Source: Streptomyces marianii
GTDB taxonomy: Bacteria > Actinomycetota > Actinomycetes > Streptomycetales > Streptomycetaceae
NCBI RefSeq assembly: GCF_005795905.1
Contig: NZ_VAWE01000001.1
Location: forward strand, 6,561,001-6,625,000
DNA length: 64,000 bases
Direction: 5' to 3'
Numbering within the stretch: the stretch's first letter is position 1; each line of letters begins with the position of its first letter. The notes under the pieces were generated by a model that was not told where the DNA came from, did not search any database, and saw only the letters and a list, made by a program, of their open reading frames with translations. The position numbers and the translations under genes are program-made. Below, one piece after another: positions 52,819 to 62,065 of this stretch.

Positions 52819-54213
52819 TCAGCCGCAGTCGCGCGGCTTCGGCAGCCTTGGCAGCCGGTCCGCACGCACGACCTGGATCACCGACCGCGCACCCGGCCCC
52901 TTCGTCTGGTCCTTGTTGTAGGCGACGGCCAGCGCGCCCGCTCTGGCCTGGGCGTAGCCGTACTGCGGGGTGATCCGCGTGTACGCGGAGGTCCGCAGGT
53001 CCAGGGCGTAGGCGGCCTCGGGCGTACGCCACGTGATCAGTTCACCGCTGATGCGCAGCTGGTCGAGCCCCTCGGCAGCGGGGGCACCGGAGAGCCGCGC
53101 CACCGGTGACGACTGCCCCTGCCGCCAGACCACCAGCCTCGGCTCACCCCCGTCCTTCCCCTCCTCGATCCAGGCCCAGGTGGCGCCGTCCGAGGCCGGA
53201 GACCTCAGATCGCGCAGTGCGGCGAGGGGCCCCGGCAGTCCGGCGGGGCGCAGGGTGGCGAACGACAGCGCGGACAACTGCGTCGACCGGCCGTCCGCGC
53301 TCGCCTCCCGCCAGGCCAGCAGCCCGCCCGCGGCGAACGGGGCGTCCAGCACACCGGAGTGCAGGGCGCGCGGCGAGGGCGCCCGGTTCCCGGAGCCGGG
53401 CCTGCGGACCGGACTGCTGAAGATCGTGGCCCGGCCCTTGCCCGTGCCCTGCGCCCAGAAGACCGAACCGTTCCGGACGACGGGCTGGGGGAGTGGGCCG
53501 GGGAGGGTTGACCGCGCGAGCCTGCGCATCCCGCCCTGGGCGTCCTGCACGTATAGCGACCACGGACTGTCGAGCGTGCGGCCCTCCAGGACCGCGAACG
53601 CCGTCCACCGCCCGTCCGCCGAGACGTCGGCCGCGAGGAGCTGGTGTTCGACGGGATCGGTGAACGTCAGCAGGGTGCGCGGTGCCTCGGCGTCCTCGAC
53701 GACGGCCGCCCGGCGGCTCCGCCCGTCGGAAAGCTGGACGACGGTCCACCTGGCCCGGGGCCCGACCTCGGTGAGGACCGCACGCTGGCCCGCCGGCGCA
53801 CGGAACTCGCCTGCAGCGAGCGCGGACCGCCAGCTCTCGGGCAGGGGCGCCTCGCATGCCGCCCGGACGACGGTGGCCGGCGGGGAAGCCGTCCGAGCGG
53901 AGCCGGACGGGAGCGCGTGCGCCGGTTCCGACGAGGAGGGAGCCGAGGGAACCCGAGAGGCGGTGTCCGTCGGGGCCGACTCGTGGGCCGGCGAGCACCC
54001 CAGGCCCGCGAGCACGAGCAGGGCCGAGCCGAGCAGCGCCGGGACCCGTGGTGCGCCGGAGCGGTGCCATCGTTCCGGTGGTGCCGGTGGTGCGCCGGCG
54101 CGGCCCCACCGGCCGCACCGCCGGTCCGGACGGTCCGGCGCCCCGCCCGCCGGACGGGGCCGGCCGGCCGGGAAGTCCCGGCCGGAGGGCTTACCAGACG
54201 TAGCCACGGCCAC
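52819..54213 (-). CDS. Secreted lipoprotein, probable beta-propeller
   Basis: The open frame has 464 residues. A hydrophobic stretch ending LAGLGCSPAHE is a lipobox (Cys near residue 73), so the true start may be internal; the first 55 residues are Pro/Arg-rich. The mature part has repeating segments such as SADGRWTAFAVLEG, VRNGSVFWAQGTG and AAGGLLAWREASADG, typical of TolB-like or WD-like blades. Its frame opens 23 bases inside the upstream protease gene, so the two are coupled. No specific family identified. Confidence 0.75.
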   Translation of the reverse strand: MAVATSGKPSGRDFPAGRPRPAGGAPDRPDRRCGRWGRAGAPPAPPERWHRSGAPRVPALLGSALLVLAGLGCSPAHESAPTDTASRVPSAPSSSEPAHALPSGSARTASPPATVVRAACEAPLPESWRSALAAGEFRAPAGQRAVLTEVGPRARWTVVQLSDGRSRRAAVVEDAEAPRTLLTFTDPVEHQLLAADVSADGRWTAFAVLEGRTLDSPWSLYVQDAQGGMRRLARSTLPGPLPQPVVRNGSVFWAQGTGKGRATIFSSPVRRPGSGNRAPSPRALHSGVLDAPFAAGGLLAWREASADGRSTQLSALSFATLRPAGLPGPLAALRDLRSPASDGATWAWIEEGKDGGEPRLVVWRQGQSSPVARLSGAPAAEGLDQLRISGELITWRTPEAAYALDLRTSAYTRITPQYGYAQARAGALAVAYNKDQTKGPGARSVIQVVRADRLPRLPKPRDCG

Positions 54214-55090
54214 CCATGATCGTCGTGATGGTGTCCGCGGAGATCCGGGCGGACTTCGGGACTCCGCCGGCCCACGAGATCACGCTGGTGCTCACCCCGC
54301 CGACCGGGTCCAGGTAGCGGACCTGCCGCGCGTCCGTGTCGCTGTTGTAGCCGTCGATGGCGACCCAGTGGAAGATCTCGATGTTCGGGTGCCCGGCCAG
54401 GTGCGGACCGCCCGGTACCTCCCAGGCGTTGCCTGCGATCGCGTAGTCGTAGTCCGTGTTGTGGACGATGTGCTCCCGGAAGTCCGCCACATCGGCCGAC
54501 GTCGGGCTGTACGGCAGCGACCTCGGCACGTAGTTGGCGCCGGGGAGACGGTGGTTGAGGGCGTCGGCCATCGGATAGCCGGTCGGCTCCTCGACGTCGA
54601 TGCCGACCCCGTACCAGGCCGTGCCGCTGGTGTCGGTCTCCAGGAGGTCCGCCGCGCTCTGCTGGGAGCGCCCGCCGACCTCGTCGTGCGCGGACTGGGC
54701 GATGACGAGGGCGGCCGGGCCGCACCAGTACGACCTTCGCTGGGACTGGTGCAGCCCGCCGGAGACGATGTAGCCGGCTCGCTTGGCGCGGGGGGCGGGC
54801 CGCCCGAACCACGCGGCGGCCTCCGCCTCCTTCCGGGCGGTGACGCGGCGCTGCTCGGCGGTGAGTCGCTGCGGCCCGAGGGTGTCCAGGGCCTGCTTGT
54901 AGAAGGCGCCTGGCGCCCTCCGGGACCCGGATCCGGGCAGGAGGCCCGGGAACGGGTCGGTGTCGTGCCCCGCCGTCGCGCGGGCGTCGGCCGGCTCCGC
55001 GGCGGCGGCCGGCCCGGTCGCGGTGAGGGCGGAGAGGAGGCACACGGCCGTGAGGAGGGCGAGGCAACGCCCTGTGCGCACTGCTGACAT
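54191..55090 (-). CDS. Secreted C39-like cysteine protease
   Basis: The protein has 299 residues. A signal peptide ends near GPAAAAEP. The papain-like core has Cys123 in SYWCGPAALVI, His241 in IFHWVAIDGYN and a later LDPVGG aspartate region, the peptidase_C39_2 pattern. It is likely an extracellular peptidase or peptidase-like factor. It shares an operon with the lipoprotein that overlaps its 3' end. Confidence 0.85.
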   Translation of the reverse strand: MSAVRTGRCLALLTAVCLLSALTATGPAAAAEPADARATAGHDTDPFPGLLPGSGSRRAPGAFYKQALDTLGPQRLTAEQRRVTARKEAEAAAWFGRPAPRAKRAGYIVSGGLHQSQRRSYWCGPAALVIAQSAHDEVGGRSQQSAADLLETDTSGTAWYGVGIDVEEPTGYPMADALNHRLPGANYVPRSLPYSPTSADVADFREHIVHNTDYDYAIAGNAWEVPGGPHLAGHPNIEIFHWVAIDGYNSDTDARQVRYLDPVGGVSTSVISWAGGVPKSARISADTITTIMGGRGYVW

Positions 55091-55261
55091 CGGTGGTCGC
55101 TTCCTGTACGAGGGGGGACTCGGGCAAGCGCTGCCGTGGGTGTCGCACGACTCTTGCGCGTGGGCAGCTGGGGGCGTACCTCGACGGTGCCCCGTGCCCC
55201 TGTGCCTCTCGGGGCGGCTCGCCGCGTGCCGCGGATCTTTCGCCCGCTAAGGTGAGCCGCC

Positions 55262-55639
55262 ATGACGACCTTTGATCACTCAGTTGCCGGGCCCTCTTCT
55301 CCTTCGTTCGTCGTGCACATCCCGGACGCGGAGCTGGAGCCCGAGCCCCTCGACCCGGCGCAGATCGTCTCGGGGAACCCGGTGGTGACGGGCAAGGTGC
55401 TGTGGGAGTCCGAGGACGGGAAGCAGGTGCGAGGCCTCTGGCAGATCACGCCCGGCGTGGTCACCGACACGGAGGCGAACGAACTGTTCGTCGTCGTGAG
55501 CGGGCGCGCCACGGTCGAGGTCGAGGGCGGTGCCACGCTGGAGATCGGGCCGGGCGACGCCTGTGTGCTGCGCGAGGGCGACCGTACGACGTGGACCGTC
55601 CACGAGACGCTGCGCAAGGCCTACCACATCAGCCAGTGA
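55262..55639 (+). CDS. Cupin-domain protein
   Basis: The protein has 125 residues. The single cupin barrel has GLWQITPGVVTDTEANELFVVVSGRATVE and GPGDACVLREGDRTTW, fitting the Cupin_3 (ethanolamine utilisation/AraC-like) group. Of the usual metal ligands only Glu is obvious. It is cytosolic and its substrate is unknown. It converges on the MFS gene, 16 bases apart. Confidence 0.85.
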   Translation: MTTFDHSVAGPSSPSFVVHIPDAELEPEPLDPAQIVSGNPVVTGKVLWESEDGKQVRGLWQITPGVVTDTEANELFVVVSGRATVEVEGGATLEIGPGDACVLREGDRTTWTVHETLRKAYHISQ

Positions 55640-55655
55640 CGGCGTCGGCGGGCGG

Positions 55656-56939
55656 TCAGTCCCCGGCCGCCGCGCCGTTGCGGGTGACGGCGCGGCGGAC
55701 GGCGAGGGCCGCGAGTGGCAGTAGCAGACACGCGCCGACGAGGTTGAGCAGGCCGTAGCCTCCCTGCGCCACGATCAGCCCCGCCATGACACCGCCGATG
55801 CCCGCTGCCGCGTTCATGGTCAGGTCCGACAGGCCCTGGACCGCCGCCCGGGCGGGGCCCGGCACGGAGTCGGTGAGCAGAGCGGAGCCGGAGACCAGGC
55901 CCGCCGACCAGCCGAGGCCGAGCAGGAACAGACCCGCCGCGGTACGGCCGTGGCTCGCTCCCGCCGTGCCCGCGAGCAGTGCGGCGCACGACAGCAGGCC
56001 CACGGCGAGTCCGATCACCGACAGCCTGCCGAAGCGGTCGGACAGTACGCCCATCACCGGCGAGAAGGCGTACATACCGGCGATGTGGCCGCTGATGACC
56101 AGGCCGATCAGCTGGATACCCGCGCCGTGGTGGCTCAGCGCGACGGGGGTCATCGACATGATCGACACCATCGCGGTGTGCGAGACGGCGACCGTGACGA
56201 GCGCCAGCCTGGCTCCGGCGGACTCCCGTACGGCACGGACTCCCGCACGCAGCGACCGCTCCTCCTTGTCCCCTTCCTCCGACGGCGCGAGCGCACGGGC
56301 CGTCAGCAGCGGATCGGGCCGCAGCAGCACGGCGACGACCACCGCCGCGATCAGGAAGACCCCGGCCGCCCAGACGAACGGCCCGGCGGTCTCCGGTATC
56401 CCCGACCCGGAGACACTCCGGCCCGCCGGTGCGGCGATGTTCGGTCCCAGGACCGCCCCGATGGTGGTCGCCCACACCACCAGGGAGATGGCGCGGGCGC
56501 GTCGAGCCGGCTCCGCCAGGTCCGCTGCGGCGAAGCGCGCCTGGAGGTTCGCCGAGGAGGCGGCCCCGAAGGCGGCCATGCCCAGCAGGAGGAGCGGGAA
56601 GTTGCCGAGCACCGACGCGAGTACCACCACACCGGCGCCCACGGCCCCGATCACATAGGCCAGTACCAGCCCGGGACGCCGCCCACGGGCGGTCATCAGC
56701 GAGGCGAGCGGAACGGACAGCAGCGCCGTGCCGGCAACCGTCGCGGTGGGGGCGAGGCCCGACAGCGCCTCCGACCCGCTGACCTGCTGGGCCAGTACGG
56801 CGGCCAGCGCGATGCCGGTCGCGACCCCGAGACCGCCGAGGATCTGGCTCGCGATCAGCACGGGAGTGATCCGGCGGCGCAGGGCGGGCAGGTCCGGGGA
56901 GCCGGCGGCTATGGGCACGTCGTGAGAGGTACTGGTCAC
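55656..56939 (-). CDS. MFS transporter
   Basis: The protein has 427 residues with about 12 transmembrane helices. Loop 2-3 has LASLMTARGRRPGLVLAYV (the GxxxDRxGRR-like motif A), and the second half has VLSDRFGRLSVIG. It is probably a drug or metabolite exporter. I chose GTG 56939 (VTSTSHD), which puts the first helix near residue 25; the frame upstream is arginine-rich and unlikely. The next gene upstream on the same strand is ogt, 91 bases away. Confidence 0.87.
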   Translation of the reverse strand: MTSTSHDVPIAAGSPDLPALRRRITPVLIASQILGGLGVATGIALAAVLAQQVSGSEALSGLAPTATVAGTALLSVPLASLMTARGRRPGLVLAYVIGAVGAGVVVLASVLGNFPLLLLGMAAFGAASSANLQARFAAADLAEPARRARAISLVVWATTIGAVLGPNIAAPAGRSVSGSGIPETAGPFVWAAGVFLIAAVVVAVLLRPDPLLTARALAPSEEGDKEERSLRAGVRAVRESAGARLALVTVAVSHTAMVSIMSMTPVALSHHGAGIQLIGLVISGHIAGMYAFSPVMGVLSDRFGRLSVIGLAVGLLSCAALLAGTAGASHGRTAAGLFLLGLGWSAGLVSGSALLTDSVPGPARAAVQGLSDLTMNAAAGIGGVMAGLIVAQGGYGLLNLVGACLLLPLAALAVRRAVTRNGAAAGD

Positions 56940-57030
56940 TGCCGCAGTGTGCCAGTGACATCGGCTCCACGGCACCCCGGCCGTCGCGCCGCGGTGGGCC
57001 GCCGCACGCCGTCCGCGCGGTCCGGTCCGG

Positions 57031-57567
57031 TCAGAAGAGCGGCTGCGGCAGCACTCCCTCCAGTGCCAGCAGCTTCCGCTTGGTCTCGAGGCCGCCGCCG
57101 AAACCGCCCAGGCCACCGTCGCTCTCCACCACGCGGTGGCACGGCACCACCAGGGGCAGGGGATTGGACCCCATCGCAGCGCCCACCGCCTGGGCGGCAC
57201 CGGGCCGGCCCGCCCGCTCGGCCAGCTCCCCATACCCCACGACCGTGCCGTACGGCACGGTCTCCGCGAGCTCGTGCAGCACCCGGCGGTTGAAGCCGGA
57301 CGTCAGCGACCAGTCCAGCGGCAGCCCGAACTCCGAGCGCCGCCCCGTGAAGTACTCCGCGAGCCGGCGTATCGGCTCGGCCAGCAGCCCCGAGCCCCGG
57401 ACGTCCTCGACCCCCCGGCGGCCCAGGCGCTCCGCGAGCCGGCCGACCGCTCCGGCCCGCACCGGCTCCCGGGCGTGGAAGGCGATGCTCACCAGTCCGT
57501 CCTCGGTCGCGGCGAGCAGCAGCGGCCCGATGCCCGAGTCCACGACGGTCCACTCGAAGCTCTTCAT
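57031..57567 (-). CDS. ogt: Methylated-DNA-protein cysteine methyltransferase
   Basis: The protein has 178 residues. The active site is PLVVPCHRVV with acceptor Cys143. The recognition helix SGFNRRVLHELAETVPYGTVVGYGELAE (in part) and the Asn/Arg hinge AVGAAMGSNP are typical. It removes alkyl groups from O6-alkylguanine in one suicidal step. Its ATG is 7 bases after a TACGGT box with the damage motif upstream, so it is probably DNA-damage induced and leaderless. Confidence 0.95.
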   Translation of the reverse strand: MKSFEWTVVDSGIGPLLLAATEDGLVSIAFHAREPVRAGAVGRLAERLGRRGVEDVRGSGLLAEPIRRLAEYFTGRRSEFGLPLDWSLTSGFNRRVLHELAETVPYGTVVGYGELAERAGRPGAAQAVGAAMGSNPLPLVVPCHRVVESDGGLGGFGGGLETKRKLLALEGVLPQPLF

Positions 57568-57574
57568 GCGGACC

Positions 57575-57597
57575 ACCGTACGGCCGGGCACCGACAG
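57575..57597 (-). promoter_or_regulatory. RecA-NDp/PafBC-type DNA-damage promoter of ogt
   Basis: On the minus strand: CTGTCGGTG, 8 bases, TACGGT, then 7 bases to the ATG. It matches TTGTCRGTG-N8-TAnnnT except for the first T. Confidence 0.75.
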
Positions 57598-57780
57598 CCG
57601 ACCCGGCCCGTGGGAACGCCGGACCGGGCTCCCGGGCCGGTATCGGATCGCCGACGGGCCGGGTGTGCGCACCGGTCCGCCACGGGCGGGCGCCCGGCGC
57701 GCGTGTCGGTGCTCCGACGAGGACGTCTCCGCCGAGTCCGAGTCCGAGTCCGCCCAGGCCACCGGGGCCGGCTGAGTCGG

Positions 57781-57815
57781 GCCGGGCTGAGCCGGGCTGA
57801 GCCGGGCTGAGCCGG
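57781..57815. repeat. 10-bp tandem repeat upstream of the MHYT gene
   Basis: GCCGGGCTGA is repeated three times perfectly, with a partial fourth copy and degenerate copies before it. The gap 57568-58039 otherwise contains the ogt promoter and no supported gene. Confidence 0.85.
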
Positions 57816-58039
57816 TCAACGTTTCAACGGGCTCCCGGACCGATCACTTACGGTCGCAGGATGGCCACAAGATGAACGGAACCCTCGCGCTGCGACTCCC
57901 GGCCCACGCTTTCGTCGCGGATAAATCTCCGTCCCGAGGTTTGCTTGCCGGGGCGCTCGCCATACGCTCGCCCAGGACGGCCTTCTCGACGGGACGCACG
58001 AGGACACCTGGCGACACATGGGGCGAAGGGCATAACGCG

Positions 58040-58921
58040 ATGCAGGGCACAGTGGACGGTTTCAGCCATGGGCTCGTCACGCCCGTGGCCGCGTACCTCA
58101 TGGCGTGCCTGGGGGGTGTGCTCGGGCTGCGCTGCACGACCAGGGCACTGCGGAGCGGGGGCGCCGTGCGGCCGGGCTGGCTGGCGCTCGGTGCCGTCTC
58201 CATCGGTTCCGGGATCTGGACGATGCACTTCGTCGCCATGACGGGCTTCGCCGTGGACGGGGTTCCGATCGGCTACGACCCCGTGATCACCTTCGCCAGC
58301 CTCGGCGTCGCCGTCGTGATGACCGCGATCGGGACGTTCGTCGTCGGCCATCGCGGCGCGAACACGATGGCCCTGGTCACCGGCGGCATGATCACGGGCC
58401 TCGGTATCGCGACCGTGCACTACCTGGGCATGGCGGGCATGCAGCTCAGTGGCCGGTTCGAGTACGACACCCCGACCGTGGCGCTGTCGGTGGTGATCGC
58501 CGTCGTGGCGGCGACGGCCGCGCTGTGGGCGGCGGTTTCGGTCCGCGGTCTCCTGCCGAGCCTCGGCGCCGGACTGGTGATGGGGGTGGCGGTCAGCGGG
58601 ATGCACTACACCGGTATGGCCGCCGTCACCGTCCATGTGGACGGCGCCGCCTCGCCGTCGGTCGAGGGCGACAGTCCGCTCACGCTTCTCGCCCCGATGC
58701 TGGTGGGGCCCGTGGTGTTCCTGGTCCTGGCGGCGGTGATCGTCATGTCCGACCCCGCGCTCCTCACGGGCGACCCGGACGTACGGCACGCTCCTGTCCT
58801 GGGGCGTGCCGCCGCCGTGGGCGTGCCCGCGCAGCGCCGCCCCCCTCACGCCGAGCCGGCGAACTGGGCGGCGCCGTCCCGAGAGGCCCGTCCCGGCTTC
58901 CAGCGCGCCCGCCGGCCCTGA
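58040..58921 (+). CDS. MHYT-domain integral membrane sensor
   Basis: The protein has 293 residues and seven predicted membrane helices. The three MHYT repeats have [21 protein letters not shown] and [10 protein letters not shown]; Met and His at the outer face may bind copper and sense O2, CO or NO. No GGDEF or kinase domain is attached, so it is a stand-alone sensor. I chose ATG 58040 because GAAGGG lies about 10 bases before it and the first helix then starts near residue 10. Confidence 0.85.
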   Translation: MQGTVDGFSHGLVTPVAAYLMACLGGVLGLRCTTRALRSGGAVRPGWLALGAVSIGSGIWTMHFVAMTGFAVDGVPIGYDPVITFASLGVAVVMTAIGTFVVGHRGANTMALVTGGMITGLGIATVHYLGMAGMQLSGRFEYDTPTVALSVVIAVVAATAALWAAVSVRGLLPSLGAGLVMGVAVSGMHYTGMAAVTVHVDGAASPSVEGDSPLTLLAPMLVGPVVFLVLAAVIVMSDPALLTGDPDVRHAPVLGRAAAVGVPAQRRPPHAEPANWAAPSREARPGFQRARRP

Positions 58922-59007
58922 CGGGCCCGCCCGCGCCGCGGTGGCACCTGCCGGGCAGGACGGGCCGCCGCGTCCGCCGCGCGGCCGTCACGAGCGGTCC
59001 GGGCCGG

Positions 59008-59030
59008 TTGTCGGTGGGGGGCCGTACGGT
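59008..59030 (+). promoter_or_regulatory. RecA-NDp/PafBC-type DNA-damage promoter of uvrB
   Basis: TTGTCGGTG (59008-59016), 8 bases, TACGGT (59025-59030), then 7 bases to the ATG. It is a perfect match to the RecA-NDp consensus. Confidence 0.85.
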
Positions 59031-59037
59031 TGATGGC

Positions 59038-61179
59038 ATGCGGCCCGTTACCGAGATCGAACGCACGATGGCGCCCTTCGAGGTCGTCAGTCCCTACCAG
59101 CCCAGCGGCGACCAGCCCGCGGCCATCGCCGAGCTCGACCGGCGCGTCCGCGCGGGTGAGAAGGACGTGGTGCTGCTCGGTGCGACCGGCACCGGCAAGT
59201 CGGCCACCACGGCCTGGATGATCGAGAAGCTCCAGCGCCCGACCCTCGTGATGGCGCCGAACAAGACCCTGGCCGCCCAGCTGGCGAACGAGTTCCGCGA
59301 GCTCCTGCCGAACAACGCGGTCGAGTACTTCGTCTCGTACTACGACTACTACCAGCCCGAGGCGTACGTCCCGCAGTCCGACACCTACATCGAGAAGGAC
59401 TCCTCGATCAACGAGGAGGTGGAGCGGCTGCGCCACTCCGCGACGAACTCCCTGCTCACCCGCAGGGACGTCGTGGTGGTCGCCTCCGTCTCGTGCATCT
59501 ACGGCCTCGGCACCCCGCAGGAGTACGTGGACCGCATGGTGCCGCTGCGGGTCGGCGACGAGATCGACCGCGACCAGCTGCTGCGCCGCTTCGTGGACAT
59601 CCAGTACGCGCGCAACGACCTCGCCTTCACCCGTGGCACCTTCCGGGTCCGCGGCGACACCATCGAGATCTTCCCGGTGTACGAGGAGCTCGCCGTCCGG
59701 ATCGAGATGTTCGGCGACGAGATCGAGGCGCTCTCCACGCTCCACCCGATCACGGGCGAGGTGATCAGCGACGACCGCGAGCTGTACGTCTTCCCGGCCA
59801 GCCACTACGTCGCCGGCCCGGAGCGCATGGAGAAGGCGATCACCGGCATCGAGCGGGAGCTCGAGGAGCGCCTCGCGGAGCTTGAGAAGCAGGGCAAGCT
59901 CCTGGAGGCCCAGCGGCTGCGCATGCGCACCACGTACGACATCGAGATGCTGCGCCAGATCGGCACCTGCTCCGGTGTGGAGAACTACTCGATGCACTTC
60001 GACGGCCGCCTCCCGGGCAGTGCGCCGAACACCCTTCTCGACTACTTTCCGGAGGACTTCCTCCTGGTCATCGACGAGTCCCACGTCACGGTCCCGCAGA
60101 TCGGCGCCATGTACGAAGGCGACGCCTCCCGCAAGCGCACCCTCGTGGACCACGGCTTCCGGCTGCCCTCCGCGCTCGACAACCGGCCGCTGAAGTGGGA
60201 GGAGTTCCAGGAGCGGATCGGGCAGACCGTCTATCTGTCGGCGACCCCGGGCGCGTACGAACTCTCCCGCGCCGACGGCTCGGTCGAGCAGATCATCCGC
60301 CCCACCGGCCTCGTCGACCCGGAGATCGTCGTCAAGCCCACCGAGGGCCAGATCGACGACCTCGTGCACGAGATCCGCACGCGCACCGAGAAGGACGAGC
60401 GCGTCCTCGTCACCACACTCACCAAGAAGATGGCCGAGGACCTGACGGACTACTTCCTGGAGCTCGGCGTCCGGGTCCGCTACCTGCACAGCGACGTGGA
60501 CACGCTCCGCCGGATCGAGCTGCTGCGCGAACTGCGCGCCGGTGAGTACGACGTCCTGGTCGGCATCAACCTCCTCCGGGAGGGCCTCGACCTCCCCGAG
60601 GTGTCGCTGGTGGCGATCCTCGACGCCGACAAGGAGGGTTTCCTGCGCTCCGGCACCTCGTTGATCCAGACCATCGGCCGCGCGGCGCGCAACGTGTCCG
60701 GACAGGTCCACATGTACGCCGACAAGATCACTCCGGCGATGGAGAAGGCGATCGAGGAGACCAACCGGCGCCGGGCCAAGCAGATCGCGTACAACGAGGC
60801 GAACGGCATCGACCCGCAGCCGCTCCGCAAGAAGATCAACGACATCGTCGCCACCATCGCCCGCGAGGAGGTCGACACCGAGCAGCTCCTCGGCACCGGC
60901 TATCGGCAGGGCAAGGACGGCAAGGGAGCCAAGGCCCCTGTTCCGTCCCTGGCCGCGCACGCCGTCAAAGGCGCCGACGCAAAGGGCGCCAAGGCGGGCA
61001 AGGGCGCGGTCACGAGCGACCGGCCGGCCGCCGAACTGGCGGGGATCATCGAGGAGATGACGGACCGGATGCGAGCCGCGGCGGCGGAGCTCCAGTTCGA
61101 GGTGGCCGCGCGGTTGCGGGACGAGGTGGGCGAACTGAAGAAGGAGCTGCGGCAGATGAAGGAGGCCGGTATCGCCTGA
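59038..61179 (+). CDS. uvrB: UvrABC system protein B
   Basis: The protein has 713 residues. Walker A GATGTGKS is at 48-55. The beta-hairpin region [20 protein letters not shown] inserts between DNA strands. The DEAD-type box is in [13 protein letters not shown], and helicase motif VI is TIGRAARN. The C-terminal UVR domain ([20 protein letters not shown]) contacts UvrC. A Lys/Gly/Ala-rich linker of about 35 residues precedes it. It verifies damage in nucleotide excision repair. The ATG at 59038 is 7 bases after the -10 box of a damage-type promoter. Confidence 0.98.
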   Translation: MRPVTEIERTMAPFEVVSPYQPSGDQPAAIAELDRRVRAGEKDVVLLGATGTGKSATTAWMIEKLQRPTLVMAPNKTLAAQLANEFRELLPNNAVEYFVSYYDYYQPEAYVPQSDTYIEKDSSINEEVERLRHSATNSLLTRRDVVVVASVSCIYGLGTPQEYVDRMVPLRVGDEIDRDQLLRRFVDIQYARNDLAFTRGTFRVRGDTIEIFPVYEELAVRIEMFGDEIEALSTLHPITGEVISDDRELYVFPASHYVAGPERMEKAITGIERELEERLAELEKQGKLLEAQRLRMRTTYDIEMLRQIGTCSGVENYSMHFDGRLPGSAPNTLLDYFPEDFLLVIDESHVTVPQIGAMYEGDASRKRTLVDHGFRLPSALDNRPLKWEEFQERIGQTVYLSATPGAYELSRADGSVEQIIRPTGLVDPEIVVKPTEGQIDDLVHEIRTRTEKDERVLVTTLTKKMAEDLTDYFLELGVRVRYLHSDVDTLRRIELLRELRAGEYDVLVGINLLREGLDLPEVSLVAILDADKEGFLRSGTSLIQTIGRAARNVSGQVHMYADKITPAMEKAIEETNRRRAKQIAYNEANGIDPQPLRKKINDIVATIAREEVDTEQLLGTGYRQGKDGKGAKAPVPSLAAHAVKGADAKGAKAGKGAVTSDRPAAELAGIIEEMTDRMRAAAAELQFEVAARLRDEVGELKKELRQMKEAGIA

Positions 61180-61328
61180 GCCGGGCCGGTGTCGTCCGGG
61201 ACGCGGCCAGTGTCTCAACACCGCCACAAAAACACACCAAGTCTGCTGCACGGTCGGAGCGACTGCGTAGGGTGCAGGCAACCGCACACACGGACGGTTG
61301 CGGGGGAACCATGGAGAGGGGACAGCGC

Positions 61329-61943
61329 GTGGTGGACGTATCCAAGGGCAATGCGCCCGGGGGTCCCGGAGTCAATCTGACCAAGGGACAGGCCATCAGC
61401 CTGGAGAAGAAGGGCGGCGGCACCCTCACCGCGGTGCGGATGGGCCTCGGCTGGCAGGCGGCCCCCCGCCGGGGACTGTTCGGGTCGCGCACCCGGGAGA
61501 TCGACCTGGACGCCTCGGCGGTGCTCTTCGCCGACAAGCAGCCGGTGGACGTGGTCTTCTTCCGGCACCTCGTGAGCGACGACGGCTCGGTCCGCCACAC
61601 CGGCGACAACCTGGTCGGCGGCGCCGGCCAGGGCGGCGACGACGAGGCGATCCTCGTCGACCTGCAGCGGGTGCCGGTGCACATCGACCAGATCGTGTTC
61701 ACCGTCAACTCCTTCACGGGCCAGACCTTCCAGGAAGTGCAGAACGCGTTCTGCCGCATCGTGGACGAGACCAACGGCCAGGAGCTCGCCCGCTACACGC
61801 TGGACGGCGGCGGTCAGTACACCGCCCAGATCATGGCCAAGGTGCACCGCGCCGGCTCGGGCTGGCAGATGACCGCCCTGGGCAACCCGGCCAACGGCCG
61901 TACGTTCCAGGACCTGATGCCGTCGATCGTGCCGCACCTGTAG
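61329..61943 (+). CDS. TerD-family stress protein
   Basis: The protein has 204 residues. VNLTKGQAISLEKKGG is the TerD start, then the calcium-binding DLDASAVLF, the GDDEAILVDLQRVP core and IVFTVNSFTGQTFQEVQNAF. TerD proteins bind Ca2+ and are linked to tellurite and general stress resistance. I chose GTG 61329, which has GGAGAGGGGA 5 bases upstream; ATG 61311 is an alternative. The next gene is a second TerD-type protein. Confidence 0.87.
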   Translation: MVDVSKGNAPGGPGVNLTKGQAISLEKKGGGTLTAVRMGLGWQAAPRRGLFGSRTREIDLDASAVLFADKQPVDVVFFRHLVSDDGSVRHTGDNLVGGAGQGGDDEAILVDLQRVPVHIDQIVFTVNSFTGQTFQEVQNAFCRIVDETNGQELARYTLDGGGQYTAQIMAKVHRAGSGWQMTALGNPANGRTFQDLMPSIVPHL

Positions 61944-62065
61944 GCACGCGGGCAGGTCCGTCCGCACCAGAGGTCACGGCGGCGCCCCGCCGTGACCCGC
62001 GCAGCTCCCGGAGGCGAGCAGGTCACCGGGAGCTGCTCCGCACACCACCGAGGGGGACAGAGGCG

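Noticed and set aside
52478..52865. Eight-residue repeat protein (AVHEPPF-type) read from the 24-bp repeats on the minus strand
   Set aside because: No ribosome site or start fits. The frame runs on antisense through unrelated sequence into psuK, and other frames are equally open.
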